Source: Dyadobacter sp. 50-39
GTDB lineage: Bacteria; Bacteroidota; Bacteroidia; Cytophagales; Spirosomataceae
Assembly: GCA_001898145.1 (NCBI GenBank)
Contig: MKSR01000012.1
Location: 1-64,000 of the forward strand
Length of the DNA: 64,000 nt
Direction: 5' to 3'
Part shown: positions 1 through 7,414 of the stretch, one piece after another
How the letters are laid out: each line of letters begins with the position of its first letter
How positions within the stretch are numbered: position 1 is the stretch's first letter
Position numbers and translations under genes: made by a program
The notes under the pieces: model-generated
Seen by the model: only the letters and a program-made list of their open reading frames with translations
What the model was told of the DNA's origin: nothing
Database searches by the model: none

Positions 1-975
1 TTCTGTCTGGTCTACCAAAAGCAAAGTCGCTGCTTTATTTTTGAGACAGATCTCGATTAACCTTTTGCTATATACGTGCTGCTTGTGGGCAACATATCGC
101 TTCTCTGATTGCATTAAATTCTCAATGGTTGATTGGCGTAGCTGTTCTCGGCTGTGTTGGTTCATGAAAGCCATGGCCTTCCTTTTTCGCCTGATTGCCG
201 CCTGGATCGCAAGTCGCTTGTAGAGATACTCGTCCTTGCTTCCGATTGTGTAGCGCCTATTGCCGATCAAGACCATGATCGGGTAGTCCAGCGACAAGCT
301 TGCCTCGGCGATAATATCTTCGTCGAGCTCGTGCTCAATGGGTTCCGTTTGAAAAACGGCAAGCATAAAAATCTTTCCTTTGTCCAGCGCCAGTGAGCTG
401 GTGCATAGTTTGACCTGGCTGGCCTCTAATCGTTGGAGCAGCTCCCGCTTATCATCACCTGCTCTACCCAGATACGTTTTGAAGGGCATATCAAACAGGT
501 TGAAATGGAACACCGCTCCTTCCCTACTGCTTCTGAACTTTTTAACATCGGTCCCTTTAAATGGGATCGGTATTTCCTTCCGGAAGCTAGGCAAGCTGCT
601 TTCGCCACTAGCCAGCGCCTTGCTCATTTTATTAAAGCTGGCCACCAGATTGCCATTCAAGGCGCTCATGATGTGCATCGGGATACTGCCCTTATAGTTT
701 TGGGCGAGCACCTGGTAGCTGGTATTCATCCTTGATGTCGAAAGCATACCATACTCGTCTTTTTTGATGTCAGAAAGCCTGGCCCTTACACCTTCTGTCA
801 AGTAGAGCATTTCCCTAAGCTGCTGCTGGACGTAATGATGCGTATAGATCTGGTTAGCGGCTTTGAAGCAGATGTAGCGCCATTGGTAGAGCGTATCGAT
901 AATCTTGTTTTTCTGATCGATGTCATCCGAATCGATCAGAAGCCGGATCTTCCGGGTAGTGAACAGCATTTCCAT
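1..975 (-). CDS. TnpB/Cas12f-like protein, predicted nuclease-dead (dCas12f-like); partial, cut by the window edge
   Basis: An uninterrupted frame of 325 codons runs from ATG at 975 off the left edge. The second half reads like the RuvC part of TnpB/Cas12f proteins: a beta-strand block (residues 219-241), a basic helix with repeated Arg/Lys (253-268), a second helix (283-310), then a hydrophobic strand (316-321). Where TnpB/Cas12f has GIDxG with the first catalytic Asp, this protein has EASLS (224-228), so the Asp is Ser226. Where the second motif has the catalytic Glu before Asp-Leu, it has LLLVDQ, so the Glu is Val321. Both visible active-site residues are therefore lost, which suggests binding without cutting. 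RuvC-III and any zinc finger lie outside the window. The ATG is 3 nt after the stop of the upstream sigma factor gene, so the two are surely co-transcribed. Known TnpB/Cas12f proteins bind a guide RNA and target DNA; an activator role here is inference. A plain degenerate IS605 OrfB is the main alternative. Confidence 0.72.
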   Translation of the reverse strand, partial: MEMLFTTRKIRLLIDSDDIDQKNKIIDTLYQWRYICFKAANQIYTHHYVQQQLREMLYLTEGVRARLSDIKKDEYGMLSTSRMNTSYQVLAQNYKGSIPMHIMSALNGNLVASFNKMSKALASGESSLPSFRKEIPIPFKGTDVKKFRSSREGAVFHFNLFDMPFKTYLGRAGDDKRELLQRLEASQVKLCTSSLALDKGKIFMLAVFQTEPIEHELDEDIIAEASLSLDYPIMVLIGNRRYTIGSKDEYLYKRLAIQAAIRRKRKAMAFMNQHSREQLRQSTIENLMQSEKRYVAHKQHVYSKRLIEICLKNKAATLLLVDQTE

Positions 976-978
976 GAT

Positions 979-1779
979 CTATCTGCCATTTTGTTTCCAG
1001 TGGTTTTTGATGAGCTGGTATGCTTTGATATAGTGCTGCTGAACCTGGGTCTGCGGATAGCCTAGCATGGAGGCGATGTCAGCAAAAGACTTCTTCTGTT
1101 CTTGCCTGAGCTCGAATACCTGAGCCTGCTCGCTACTCAGAATATGATCGTAAGGGTACGGCTGCTTTGCTTTTCTTATAGGCAAAGTCGCACGGGGTGC
1201 TACCATTTTTCTAAGCTCTTCCACGGCTTTTTGAATTTCGCTGCTCACATGCAGTGTAGTGGCTCCTATTCTTCTGGCTACCTCTTTCGGACTGTGTCCA
1301 TCCTTGAAATGAAGGCTCGCTATCAACTGACGCTGTTTGGGCAGAAATGAGATCGCTTTCGAGATATCCTCCCATCTTTTCCCCTCCGTGCCGTCCGCGA
1401 AGTAGCTATCCAGATCTGGCTTTTCGCCTAGAAGAGATTCCAAATGATCTAACTCAGTCATTTTTCGGTATATCTGGTATGCGGGCTTTTGAACCTGCTT
1501 CAAGAGTTGCCAACGTAGATTGAGACGAATAAACCGGTACGCATGAGGGAGGCTTTCAATCTGATCTCGGTGAGCCCAAACTTTAAGGTAACATTCGTGC
1601 AGGATGCAGCTTACCAGGAATTCGTCATTGACCAGCCGCCTACCAAGGTAAAGTAAGCTGTCATAAGTCCGCTTGTAAAAATAATTAAGCGCACGCTCTT
1701 CACCGCTGCGAAAAAGCGGCAGATATTGCTCATTACGAGCGGAAGTTCTAGAAAGTTCAAGAAGTGCCATGATAGACAT
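979..1779 (-). CDS. ECF-like sigma factor with an extra C-terminal HTH, partner of the dCas12f-like gene
   Basis: This is a 266-residue sigma-70 family protein read from ATG 1779; a TTG at 1791 would add four residues and ATG 1770 would remove three. Region 2-like sequence covers about residues 20-95 (LNYFYKRTYDSLLYLGRRLV, then HECYLKVWAH). A region 4-like helix-turn-helix covers about 140-195 (LPKQRQLIASLHFKDGHSPKEVA). Unlike a normal ECF factor of 170-200 residues, it continues with a second region-4-like segment at about 205-266 (LSSEQAQVFELRQEQKKSFADIA, then YIKAYQLIKNHW). No anti-sigma gene is adjacent. The next gene, 3 nt downstream, is the TnpB/Cas12f-like protein, which suggests that this factor is brought to promoters by a guide-RNA complex and not by its own promoter recognition. 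The sigma identity is fairly clear; the partnership is inferred from gene order. Confidence 0.8.
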   Translation of the reverse strand: MSIMALLELSRTSARNEQYLPLFRSGEERALNYFYKRTYDSLLYLGRRLVNDEFLVSCILHECYLKVWAHRDQIESLPHAYRFIRLNLRWQLLKQVQKPAYQIYRKMTELDHLESLLGEKPDLDSYFADGTEGKRWEDISKAISFLPKQRQLIASLHFKDGHSPKEVARRIGATTLHVSSEIQKAVEELRKMVAPRATLPIRKAKQPYPYDHILSSEQAQVFELRQEQKKSFADIASMLGYPQTQVQQHYIKAYQLIKNHWKQNGR

Positions 1780-1797
1780 TTTATAGCCCAACAGTTA

Positions 1798-1805
1798 CAA
1801 ATATA
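1798..1805 (-). promoter_or_regulatory. Possible Bacteroidota -7 box for the sigma/dCas12f operon
   Basis: Read on the minus strand this is TATATTTG, a match to the Bacteroidota housekeeping -7 motif TAnnTTTG. It would start transcription around 1791, about a dozen bases before the ATG at 1779, which favours that ATG over the TTG at 1791. I see no clear -33 TTTG at the usual spacing. Confidence 0.35.
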
Positions 1806-1884
1806 TACAAATCAATCTAAATGTGAGTTATAACCCACTTTATTTTTTCGCTTTTGCCCCCACCTTTCGCAAAATGCATGACAG

Positions 1885-2121
1885 GTGAAAGATCGCTATT
1901 CAAAGGAAATCATCCGATTTGGGGAACGCATTAGAGAAATTCGGCTTTATCGCAACATGATACAGCTCGATTTAGGCGAAGCTATCGGTATGGAAAGAAG
2001 CGAAATTAGTAAAATTGAAAATGGGAAGAAGAATGTCGAATTCAACACAATGGTCCGTTTGGCAGAAGCGCTCGCAGTAGAGCTGAGTGACTTTTTTACC
2101 CCTGTTTTTAAGCCTCGTTAA
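1885..2121 (+). CDS. XRE-family helix-turn-helix regulator
   Basis: A 78-residue protein that is essentially one HTH_3 (Cro/C1-type) domain. After an N-terminal helix (FGERIREIRLYRNM) come the turn and recognition helix (LDLGEAIGMERSEISKIENG) and a closing helix (MVRLAEALAVELSDFF). Small regulators of this type bind DNA as dimers, often as autorepressors in phages and islands. The frame opens at GTG 1885; the two upstream ATGs (1874, 1878) are out of frame. It is divergent from the sigma/dCas12f operon with about 105 bp between the starts, so it may control that operon from the shared intergenic region. That regulatory link is inference. Confidence 0.8.
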   Translation: MKDRYSKEIIRFGERIREIRLYRNMIQLDLGEAIGMERSEISKIENGKKNVEFNTMVRLAEALAVELSDFFTPVFKPR

Positions 2122-2338
2122 TGATGCATTCGGCACCTAGGAGGTAGCCAATCAAAACAATTGAAAATATCTTGAACGCAATCAGTTTAAGATCTAACTG
2201 CTATATTTTCAGAATTTACATACATCCCTCTCCGAGCCCATTAATTTTCTCTCGTGAATCTCCATACCAGGTCTAGTGCTATCTCGATGAGCCGCTAATC
2301 TAAATGCACGTGTTCAGCGCAAACGAAAGTTACAAAGC
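2122..2338. other. Non-coding stretch of the island
   Basis: AT-rich sequence after the XRE gene with no convincing reading frame, repeat or terminator. It leads into the structured inverted repeat at 2339-2457. Confidence 0.5.
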
Positions 2339-2457
2339 AAAAAATGACGGTTGCAAGCCTACACTTGGTCATCCAGCTTTTTAGCTTACCGCTCGCCAGC
2401 CGCACCTTAAACCGCAGGATGGGCTTGCAACGATGGGGACTAAGCCCGTCATTTTTT
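2339..2457. ncRNA. Structured element: long imperfect inverted repeat ending in a T run (candidate small RNA or DNA hairpin)
   Basis: A 12-bp outer arm (2339-2350, AAAAAATGACGG) is perfectly complementary to 2446-2457. A 9-bp inner arm (2351-2359, TTGCAAGCC) is perfectly complementary to 2422-2430. The two stems are contiguous on the left and separated by a 15-nt bulge (2431-2445) on the right. The 62-nt apical part contains smaller possible hairpins. On the plus strand the element ends in six T, as an intrinsic terminator would. It lies between the XRE gene and the integrase on the island. It could be a small structured RNA (even part of the guide system), a recombination or transfer hairpin, or a remnant of a miniature element. 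I do not recognise a family. Confidence 0.4.
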
Positions 2458-2710
2458 CATTGGATGAAAGGCAGCGATTGTCCTGAGCACAAAGCCGGGC
2501 TATTGCTACCTAAATCCCTTTCATTAGAAATCTCGAAAGTACTCCTAAAATGTATGTGGGAACGTATCGCCAGTACAACATTGGATGATTGTTTGATGGC
2601 TGGCTGAGGACGGGCTCATCTCTAATCTTGGTGGATTAATACAAACCGTCCGCGCGCTCCACAACTGAATCCTATCTACATGCGATTGCAAAATGTGAAG
2701 AAAGACAAAC
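2458..2710. other. Non-coding stretch before the integrase 3' end
   Basis: No convincing gene. A short open frame (2344-2607) overlaps the inverted repeat, but its protein has neither a domain nor Bacteroidota-like composition, so I do not call it. Confidence 0.5.
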
Positions 2711-3934
2711 CTAATCACTGTCTTTGATATGGAGTAGTTCAGATAGTCTTCTCATGTCCTGACTTAATTTTGAATCGACGACCTTTGCATATATTTGAGT
2801 AGTTTTTAAGCTACGATGTCCCAGCATTCTGGAGACACTTTCTATCGGAACACCATTAGACAGTGTGACTGTGGTTGCAAAGGTATGCCGGGCTAAGTGA
2901 AAAGTGATCGGCTTTCTTATATTACAAACATCCCCGATTTCTTTGAGATATGCGTTCATCTTTTGATTAGATAAAACAGGAAGCAAAAAACCTTGCTCCA
3001 CTCCTGCATGATTTGCATATTTTCTCAACAGGTTCGATGCTTGTGGCAGCAATGGAATTCTAGCAACTGAGTCGGTTTTTTGCCGTTTAATGTTAATCCA
3101 TTTTTCTCCGACCGCCCCTTCACCAATGTTCGACGCTTTTAACTTCGCAACATCCGCATACGCAAGCCCAGTGTAGCAGCAAAAAAGAAAGATATCTCTC
3201 ACCTGTTCAAGACGAGGAATATCAAAATTCTTACCTTCAATGGATTTCATTTCCTGCTCAGTTAACGCTGTCCGATCCACTTCGTGTTTTGCCATTTTGA
3301 ATGCAAAAAACGGGTCGCGAGGTATGAATTCACTTTTGACACAAATCAAAACGATTTTTTTTAAGTTGGCCAAGTATTTCATCGTAGCGTTATGTCCGAC
3401 TTTTTTGACGCTTTTGAGGTAAAATTCGAAGGCGGAAATAAATTGAAAATTTAGTTTCCTCACATCCATCTGTTTTGCATTGAATTTCCAAAAAATGAAT
3501 TCACGTGTGTGCCTTAAGGTTGTCTGATAGCGCATGTAGGTAGCATATGCGTACTCAATCCCAACAAGATCATTGACCTTTGAATTATGATCTTCAAACA
3601 CTTTCAATAAGTCAATTGATTTTTCGTCGACGCCTAACCACTTGTTTTTAAAAACTTCAATCGACATCACCAATCCTTCCTGAATAATTTGCCGTTGAAT
3701 CCCGTGCACCTTGCCGATAAGAGAATCCAAAAAACCATTGATTTCTCTGGCTTCGATTGATGATCCCTTGACTCTTCCGGAGCCAGCCGACCATTTTTCC
3801 TCCAGAACAGTTTTTCCTGTCGATGTCTCAAACCTTGATCCTCCAATAGTGACCCTGATATAAATTGGCAATTGGCGGTTTCGATTGATCTTTGACTTTC
3901 TAACTGAAAAAAGAACATTCATGCTTGCTTCCAT
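2711..3934 (-). CDS. Tyrosine recombinase / integrase (Bacteroidota phage_int_SAM_5 type)
   Basis: A 407-residue site-specific integrase. An N-terminal arm-binding domain (about residues 5-95, starting NVLFSVRKSKINRNRQLPIY) is followed by a SAM-like core-binding domain (about 105-215) and the catalytic domain (about 220-400). Visible catalytic positions are a Lys in IKRQKTD, H346 and R349 in HLARH, the His in MLGHRS, and the nucleophile Y382 in TQIYAKV. The usual first Arg is Ala258 in YTGLAYADV, a substitution familiar in Bacteroidota integrases and probably not inactivating. It lies about 440 bp from the 3' end of the tmRNA gene, a classic integration target, so it most likely mobilises the island that carries the sigma/dCas12f pair. 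ATG 3922 is an alternative start. Confidence 0.93.
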   Translation of the reverse strand: MEASMNVLFSVRKSKINRNRQLPIYIRVTIGGSRFETSTGKTVLEEKWSAGSGRVKGSSIEAREINGFLDSLIGKVHGIQRQIIQEGLVMSIEVFKNKWLGVDEKSIDLLKVFEDHNSKVNDLVGIEYAYATYMRYQTTLRHTREFIFWKFNAKQMDVRKLNFQFISAFEFYLKSVKKVGHNATMKYLANLKKIVLICVKSEFIPRDPFFAFKMAKHEVDRTALTEQEMKSIEGKNFDIPRLEQVRDIFLFCCYTGLAYADVAKLKASNIGEGAVGEKWINIKRQKTDSVARIPLLPQASNLLRKYANHAGVEQGFLLPVLSNQKMNAYLKEIGDVCNIRKPITFHLARHTFATTVTLSNGVPIESVSRMLGHRSLKTTQIYAKVVDSKLSQDMRRLSELLHIKDSD

Positions 3935-4033
3935 CTCTCCGTTTTTTTGTCTAAAAATATGTTTTAAAAACTAACCATTCAAGATGTTCATTTTGTAAAG
4001 ATCTTACTGTTTAACAGTACCTTACAAGTATTG

Positions 4034-4091
4034 ACGGGACGAATTCGGGACCAAATTTAGGACCGCTATATCAGTCCCGAATTCGTCCCGT
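4034..4091. repeat. Perfect 18-bp inverted repeat upstream of the integrase (putative arm or regulatory site)
   Basis: The left arm 4034-4051 (ACGGGACGAATTCGGGAC) is the exact reverse complement of the right arm 4074-4091, with a 22-bp spacer that contains a further half-copy (GGACCG). A third, imperfect copy (GTCCCCGAATTAGTCCC) lies at 4267-4283. Repeated sites between an integrase gene and its target gene are typical of integrase arm-binding or accessory-factor sites; that role is inferred. A hairpin in the integrase leader is the alternative. Confidence 0.55.
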
Positions 4092-4136
4092 GGCTTTTGT
4101 TAAAAAATGAATGTTTTGGAGTCGATAACAGAAATC

Positions 4137-4226
4137 AAAATGCCCGTAAATAGTTGATCTACGGGCATTTTGAGCATTTGATTGAACTTAGAGTGGAAGC
4201 GGAGGAAGTCGAACCACACCCACAAT
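4137..4226 (-). other. Diverged second copy of the tmRNA 3' end and terminator (old attachment site)
   Basis: The block has a terminator-like hairpin (perfect 12-bp arms 4137-4148 and 4160-4171) followed by a tmRNA-like 3' end (GTGGAAGCGGAGGAAGTCGA from 4193, then ACC). The same order and similar sequence occur at 4315-4391, where they form the true tmRNA terminator and 3' end. Such a diverged duplicate about 180 bp from the intact gene is what repeated integration at the 3' end of ssrA leaves behind. It could also be the remnant of a displaced tRNA-like gene end. Confidence 0.55.
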
Positions 4227-4309
4227 AAGCTAAAAACCAAACTCTTAGAAACCCACAACATTCATAGTCCCCGAATTAGTCCCTTAGTCTGAACTCGGAG
4301 TGGCAGGAA

Positions 4310-4345
4310 AAAGAAAAAGCCCGTAAATCAGTTTTACGGGCTTTT
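4310..4345 (-). terminator. Intrinsic terminator of tmRNA
   Basis: On the minus strand, directly downstream of the tmRNA, a 9-bp stem (4319-4327 with 4333-4341, core GCCCGTAAA) with a 5-nt loop is followed by a T-rich tract. Confidence 0.75.
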
Positions 4346-4368
4346 AAAAGATTTGATTATTACTCTTG

Positions 4369-4737
4369 TGGAGACGGAGGGAGTCGAACCCTCGTCCAGA
4401 ACAGGGAAAACCTGCGCCTTCTACATGCTTATCCGTGATTCGGTTTTCGAGCCTGACAAGGTTCCCGGCGGACCTGCGTCATAACCTTAGATGCAAGGGT
4501 CTCGTTGGTTTTACGCATCAATATACCAACCAGCGCTGCGGTTCGACACCTCTGGACCCACCCGGCAGCACGTTAGGTGGAGAGATGATGGCATTTGGTT
4601 AATCCTCCGGATTAAGCAGCCATGGCGTAAGTTGATTCGCCAGTTATTGTTTGAGAATATTATTTCCGGGAGGTACTCTCAACTCCCGACATGCTTACAC
4701 ACAAGCCCTCAGCCCGCTGTCAAAACCGGTCGCCCCC
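4369..4737 (-). ncRNA. ssrA: Transfer-messenger RNA (tmRNA, one-piece)
   Basis: The minus strand gives an RNA of about 369 nt. Its 5' end GGGGGCG (4737-4731) pairs with CGTCTCC at the 3' end to form a 7-bp acceptor stem with two G-U pairs. The 5' domain has the tmRNA signature GACCGGTTTTGACAGCGGG, and the 3' end has the T arm GAGGGTTCGACTCCCTC. The internal tag frame reads G-E-S-T-Y-A-M-A-A-stop (codons GGC to TAA), which fits Bacteroidota proteolysis tags such as GETNYALAA. CCA is not encoded. tmRNA rescues ribosomes stalled on broken messages and tags the product for degradation. Its 3' end is the apparent attachment site of the island to the left. Confidence 0.95.
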
Positions 4738-4896
4738 ATTTGGAAGTACAGCTTTGGAAAGCCAAAGTTTCGTTGCAGATAGGTTTACAATTTAAAATCC
4801 CGGAAAGTTCGGGCAGTTTTAAAAATTCTGAATGCGCAAAAATCAAATCACTGAAATACAAACCATTGCCCCCGAAAAATATTCATTTCGGCTGTT

Positions 4897-7203
4897 TCAA
4901 AACTCCCACCGGTAACTGATCACGGGAATCAACCCGAGCTGTTTCTGGGTCACGACCCTGCCTTTCACATTATCGTAAAAGCGGTACGCTTCATTCCGGG
5001 TAGCGGAAACATTCTGCAAATCGAGGGCCAGGGTGCGGCTGAAACCCGGACGGCCTTTTTTCCAGTAAATACGGAGATCTGGACGAAAATAGTCCTTCAT
5101 TTTCACGTTATATACGTATTGGTCGGTGTACACAGTCACATGGTACTTGCGCGATTCCTGCTCATTCACCTGCACATCCCGGAAACCGCCCAACCAAAGC
5201 ACCTTGGCATTGATGCCCCACAATCCGCCACGTTTGCCTTTGATCTCCTTCCCGCCGGTGAGACTGAATGTGTGCCGTCCGTTGTAGCGGCTGTCACGCC
5301 GCACACCATCGCCGAGGGTGTAGGTGGCGTCGTAAACGGACCCGGAAATGAGCAGGTAATAGCTGTCCGTCAGCAGTTTTTGATAGGTAACTTCCATTCC
5401 GATGTTTCGGGCTTTCCCGCGGTTTTCGAGCGGCAGAAAGACGATGTTCTCTGTTTGGTTCACGACCGAAAACCGGGCGTCCTGATTAACGGGAATTTGA
5501 AACTGCTGCTGCCAGTATGCTTCCAGTTTCAGACTCCCTGACTTCCCGAAATCGTGCTGGTATCCCAGTACATATTGGTTTGAACGTGAAGGTCCCAGAT
5601 CCAGATTCCCTCTTGAAATGCCGGTTTTTGAATAATCGGCTGCATACAGCTGCGGCGTCTGCATTTGCGAATGCAAACCGTAGGAGAAGCTCAGTTGCCC
5701 CCGCTCCGACACCTGCCAGCGAATGGCGGCACGAGGTTCGAGCGAACTATGCGAAAACTTGTCCTCCTCGCTGATCAGGCTAGCCATGGCATGCAGGCCA
5801 ATTTCGGTTGTGATAGCTGGTGTCAGCTGGTAGTTCCAGCTAATGAATGGCTGTACAATGCGGGTATCGAAATCCCTCACTGCATAAGGGCCATTCAGCT
5901 TTTCGGCGCGGTAAGTAAGGTAGGAGCCGACTTTCAAGCGGCTTTTGGCGCTGTTGCGTACGGTGAGGATAGCGCTGACGGAAACCGAACTTCTGATCTG
6001 GATGTCATCGTCGCCCGCCAATGCAGGAGTTGTCTGGCTCTCTTCAAAAATCGGGTTGGAGTCGCGGGATGTGCGAAGCCCGGAGAAAGCGCCGACCATT
6101 CGGAACGATGCTTTACGACTTACGGGAATGGTGTAGGTAATGCCCATTGCGCCCATTTCATTCTTATACAAGATATTGTAGCCGTCTTTCTGCACTTTCC
6201 ACAGGGTACTGTCGGTTTCACCCTTGAAATCATTGCTGCTAACGCCGCCCATTCCGAAGATCGTCAGATTACCGCCGCGTTTGTCCGGCAGGTTAATGTT
6301 GAAGGAAAGATCCTGAAAACGAATATCTTCTCCTCCGAATTTCACGCCCATGGCGCCGAGCAGCCCGGTGAATGAATAGCGGTAGTTGACGAGATAAGAC
6401 GCCTTCGATGTTTTGGAAAAAGGTCCTTCCACGGCAAAGTCCAGTCCCAGCAAGCTGGCTTGTGCAGTGTACTCGGTTTGTTCCCCGTTCCCTTTCCGGA
6501 GGTTCATGTCGAGAATGGCACCGGTAACATTTCCGTATTGAGCCGGAAAAGGGCCGGCCAGAAAATGGGAAGCGGCGAGCAGCTGAGTGCTCAGGATATT
6601 CACTCCGCCGCCCGTAGAAGTCGGCCTGTCGCTGAACGTACCTGCATTCGATAAATGGTTCGGGTTCACGATCTCCACGCCTTCGAGCCTCCATTGCATA
6701 CTGTTCGGCGAGTTGCCACGTACTACCAGTCCATTAGCCTGGTCATTGGCGGCGGCCACGCCCGGGAAGGAGGTCGCAACACGGGCGGGATCGAGATAGG
6801 TAGCGGCGTAGCGCAAGGTCTGCTCGGGGGTAATGGCCTGCACGCTGTTGAATGCCGGCGGCCTGCTGCCCGACACGGTTGCCTCCTGTAACTGCCCGCC
6901 GGAAACACTGAGCCGCACCTCCTGCACATTCTCTTTTCCCGATTCGAGGAGAAGCTCGGAGATCACAAGGGTCTGATACCCCACAAAAGATACTTTCAGC
7001 ACATGCCGGCCCACTCCTACCCCTTCAAACCGAAACTGCCCGGCATCGTCGGTGGTGCTGCCCTGGTCGTCGAGCTGCACGGTTGCCTTTGCAAGGGGCA
7101 AGCCCGAGTCGGCATCCTTTACGCTCCCGCGCACTATGGACGTGAACTCCTGCGCATGTACGATACTGAGGGAAAGAAGAAAGAGTAAAAATATGCGGAT
7201 CAT
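4897..7203 (-). CDS. TonB-dependent receptor with N-terminal carboxypeptidase-like domain
   Basis: A 768-residue outer-membrane protein from ATG 7203, chosen because it begins directly with a signal peptide (MIRIFLLFLLSLSIVHAQ); the frame is open to 7263 but that extension is not signal-like. After the signal comes a CarboxypepD_reg-like beta-sandwich of about 85 residues (VRGSVKDADSGLPLAKATVQ, then VSFVGYQTL). A plug region (about 110-240, with VVRGNSPNSMQWRLEG) and a beta-barrel ending in the aromatic terminus SYRWEF follow. Such receptors import a ligand across the outer membrane with energy from TonB. No SusD partner is adjacent and the substrate cannot be told. It is transcribed alone, divergent from hemF. 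Confidence 0.85.
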   Translation of the reverse strand: MIRIFLLFLLSLSIVHAQEFTSIVRGSVKDADSGLPLAKATVQLDDQGSTTDDAGQFRFEGVGVGRHVLKVSFVGYQTLVISELLLESGKENVQEVRLSVSGGQLQEATVSGSRPPAFNSVQAITPEQTLRYAATYLDPARVATSFPGVAAANDQANGLVVRGNSPNSMQWRLEGVEIVNPNHLSNAGTFSDRPTSTGGGVNILSTQLLAASHFLAGPFPAQYGNVTGAILDMNLRKGNGEQTEYTAQASLLGLDFAVEGPFSKTSKASYLVNYRYSFTGLLGAMGVKFGGEDIRFQDLSFNINLPDKRGGNLTIFGMGGVSSNDFKGETDSTLWKVQKDGYNILYKNEMGAMGITYTIPVSRKASFRMVGAFSGLRTSRDSNPIFEESQTTPALAGDDDIQIRSSVSVSAILTVRNSAKSRLKVGSYLTYRAEKLNGPYAVRDFDTRIVQPFISWNYQLTPAITTEIGLHAMASLISEEDKFSHSSLEPRAAIRWQVSERGQLSFSYGLHSQMQTPQLYAADYSKTGISRGNLDLGPSRSNQYVLGYQHDFGKSGSLKLEAYWQQQFQIPVNQDARFSVVNQTENIVFLPLENRGKARNIGMEVTYQKLLTDSYYLLISGSVYDATYTLGDGVRRDSRYNGRHTFSLTGGKEIKGKRGGLWGINAKVLWLGGFRDVQVNEQESRKYHVTVYTDQYVYNVKMKDYFRPDLRIYWKKGRPGFSRTLALDLQNVSATRNEAYRFYDNVKGRVVTQKQLGLIPVISYRWEF

Positions 7204-7382
7204 CTGTTGGGCCGGTTGAAATTCTAAAACTATCAGTGACAAAATTAAAGCGAATCGTTGCACCGGGTGTTTTTATTTTTCAAACATCACCAACGAATAA
7301 ATCAAACGCCGGCAAAATGGTCAGCTACCTCATTAAATCCGCCCGATGGTAGAAATGCCGCCCCTCCAAAGGCTATTTATCG

Positions 7383-7390
7383 TACTTTTG
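7383..7390 (+). promoter_or_regulatory. Bacteroidota -7 box upstream of hemF
   Basis: TACTTTTG matches TAnnTTTG and lies 24 bp before the hemF ATG, which gives a leader of about 18 nt. No clear -33 element is visible. Confidence 0.45.
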
Positions 7391-7414
7391 CCCCCATAGC
7401 ATTGAGTACCGTAT

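Noticed and set aside
1-697. Short plus-strand frames at the left edge
   Set aside because: They are shadows of the 325-codon minus-strand dCas12f-like frame, which is continuous to base 1.
2339-2457. Integron attC site
   Set aside because: The arms lack the RYYYAAC/GTTRRRY core pairs, and there is no integron integrase.
2344-2607. Open frame of 87 codons on the plus strand
   Set aside because: It starts inside the inverted-repeat element, has no domain, and its composition is not protein-like; structure explains the sequence better.
2711-3934. Integrase considered inactive because the first catalytic Arg is Ala258
   Set aside because: This substitution is common in functional Bacteroidota integrases; the other catalytic residues are present.
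4366-4919. Two overlapping plus-strand frames next to the receptor gene
   Set aside because: They are antisense to the tmRNA gene and have no coding character.
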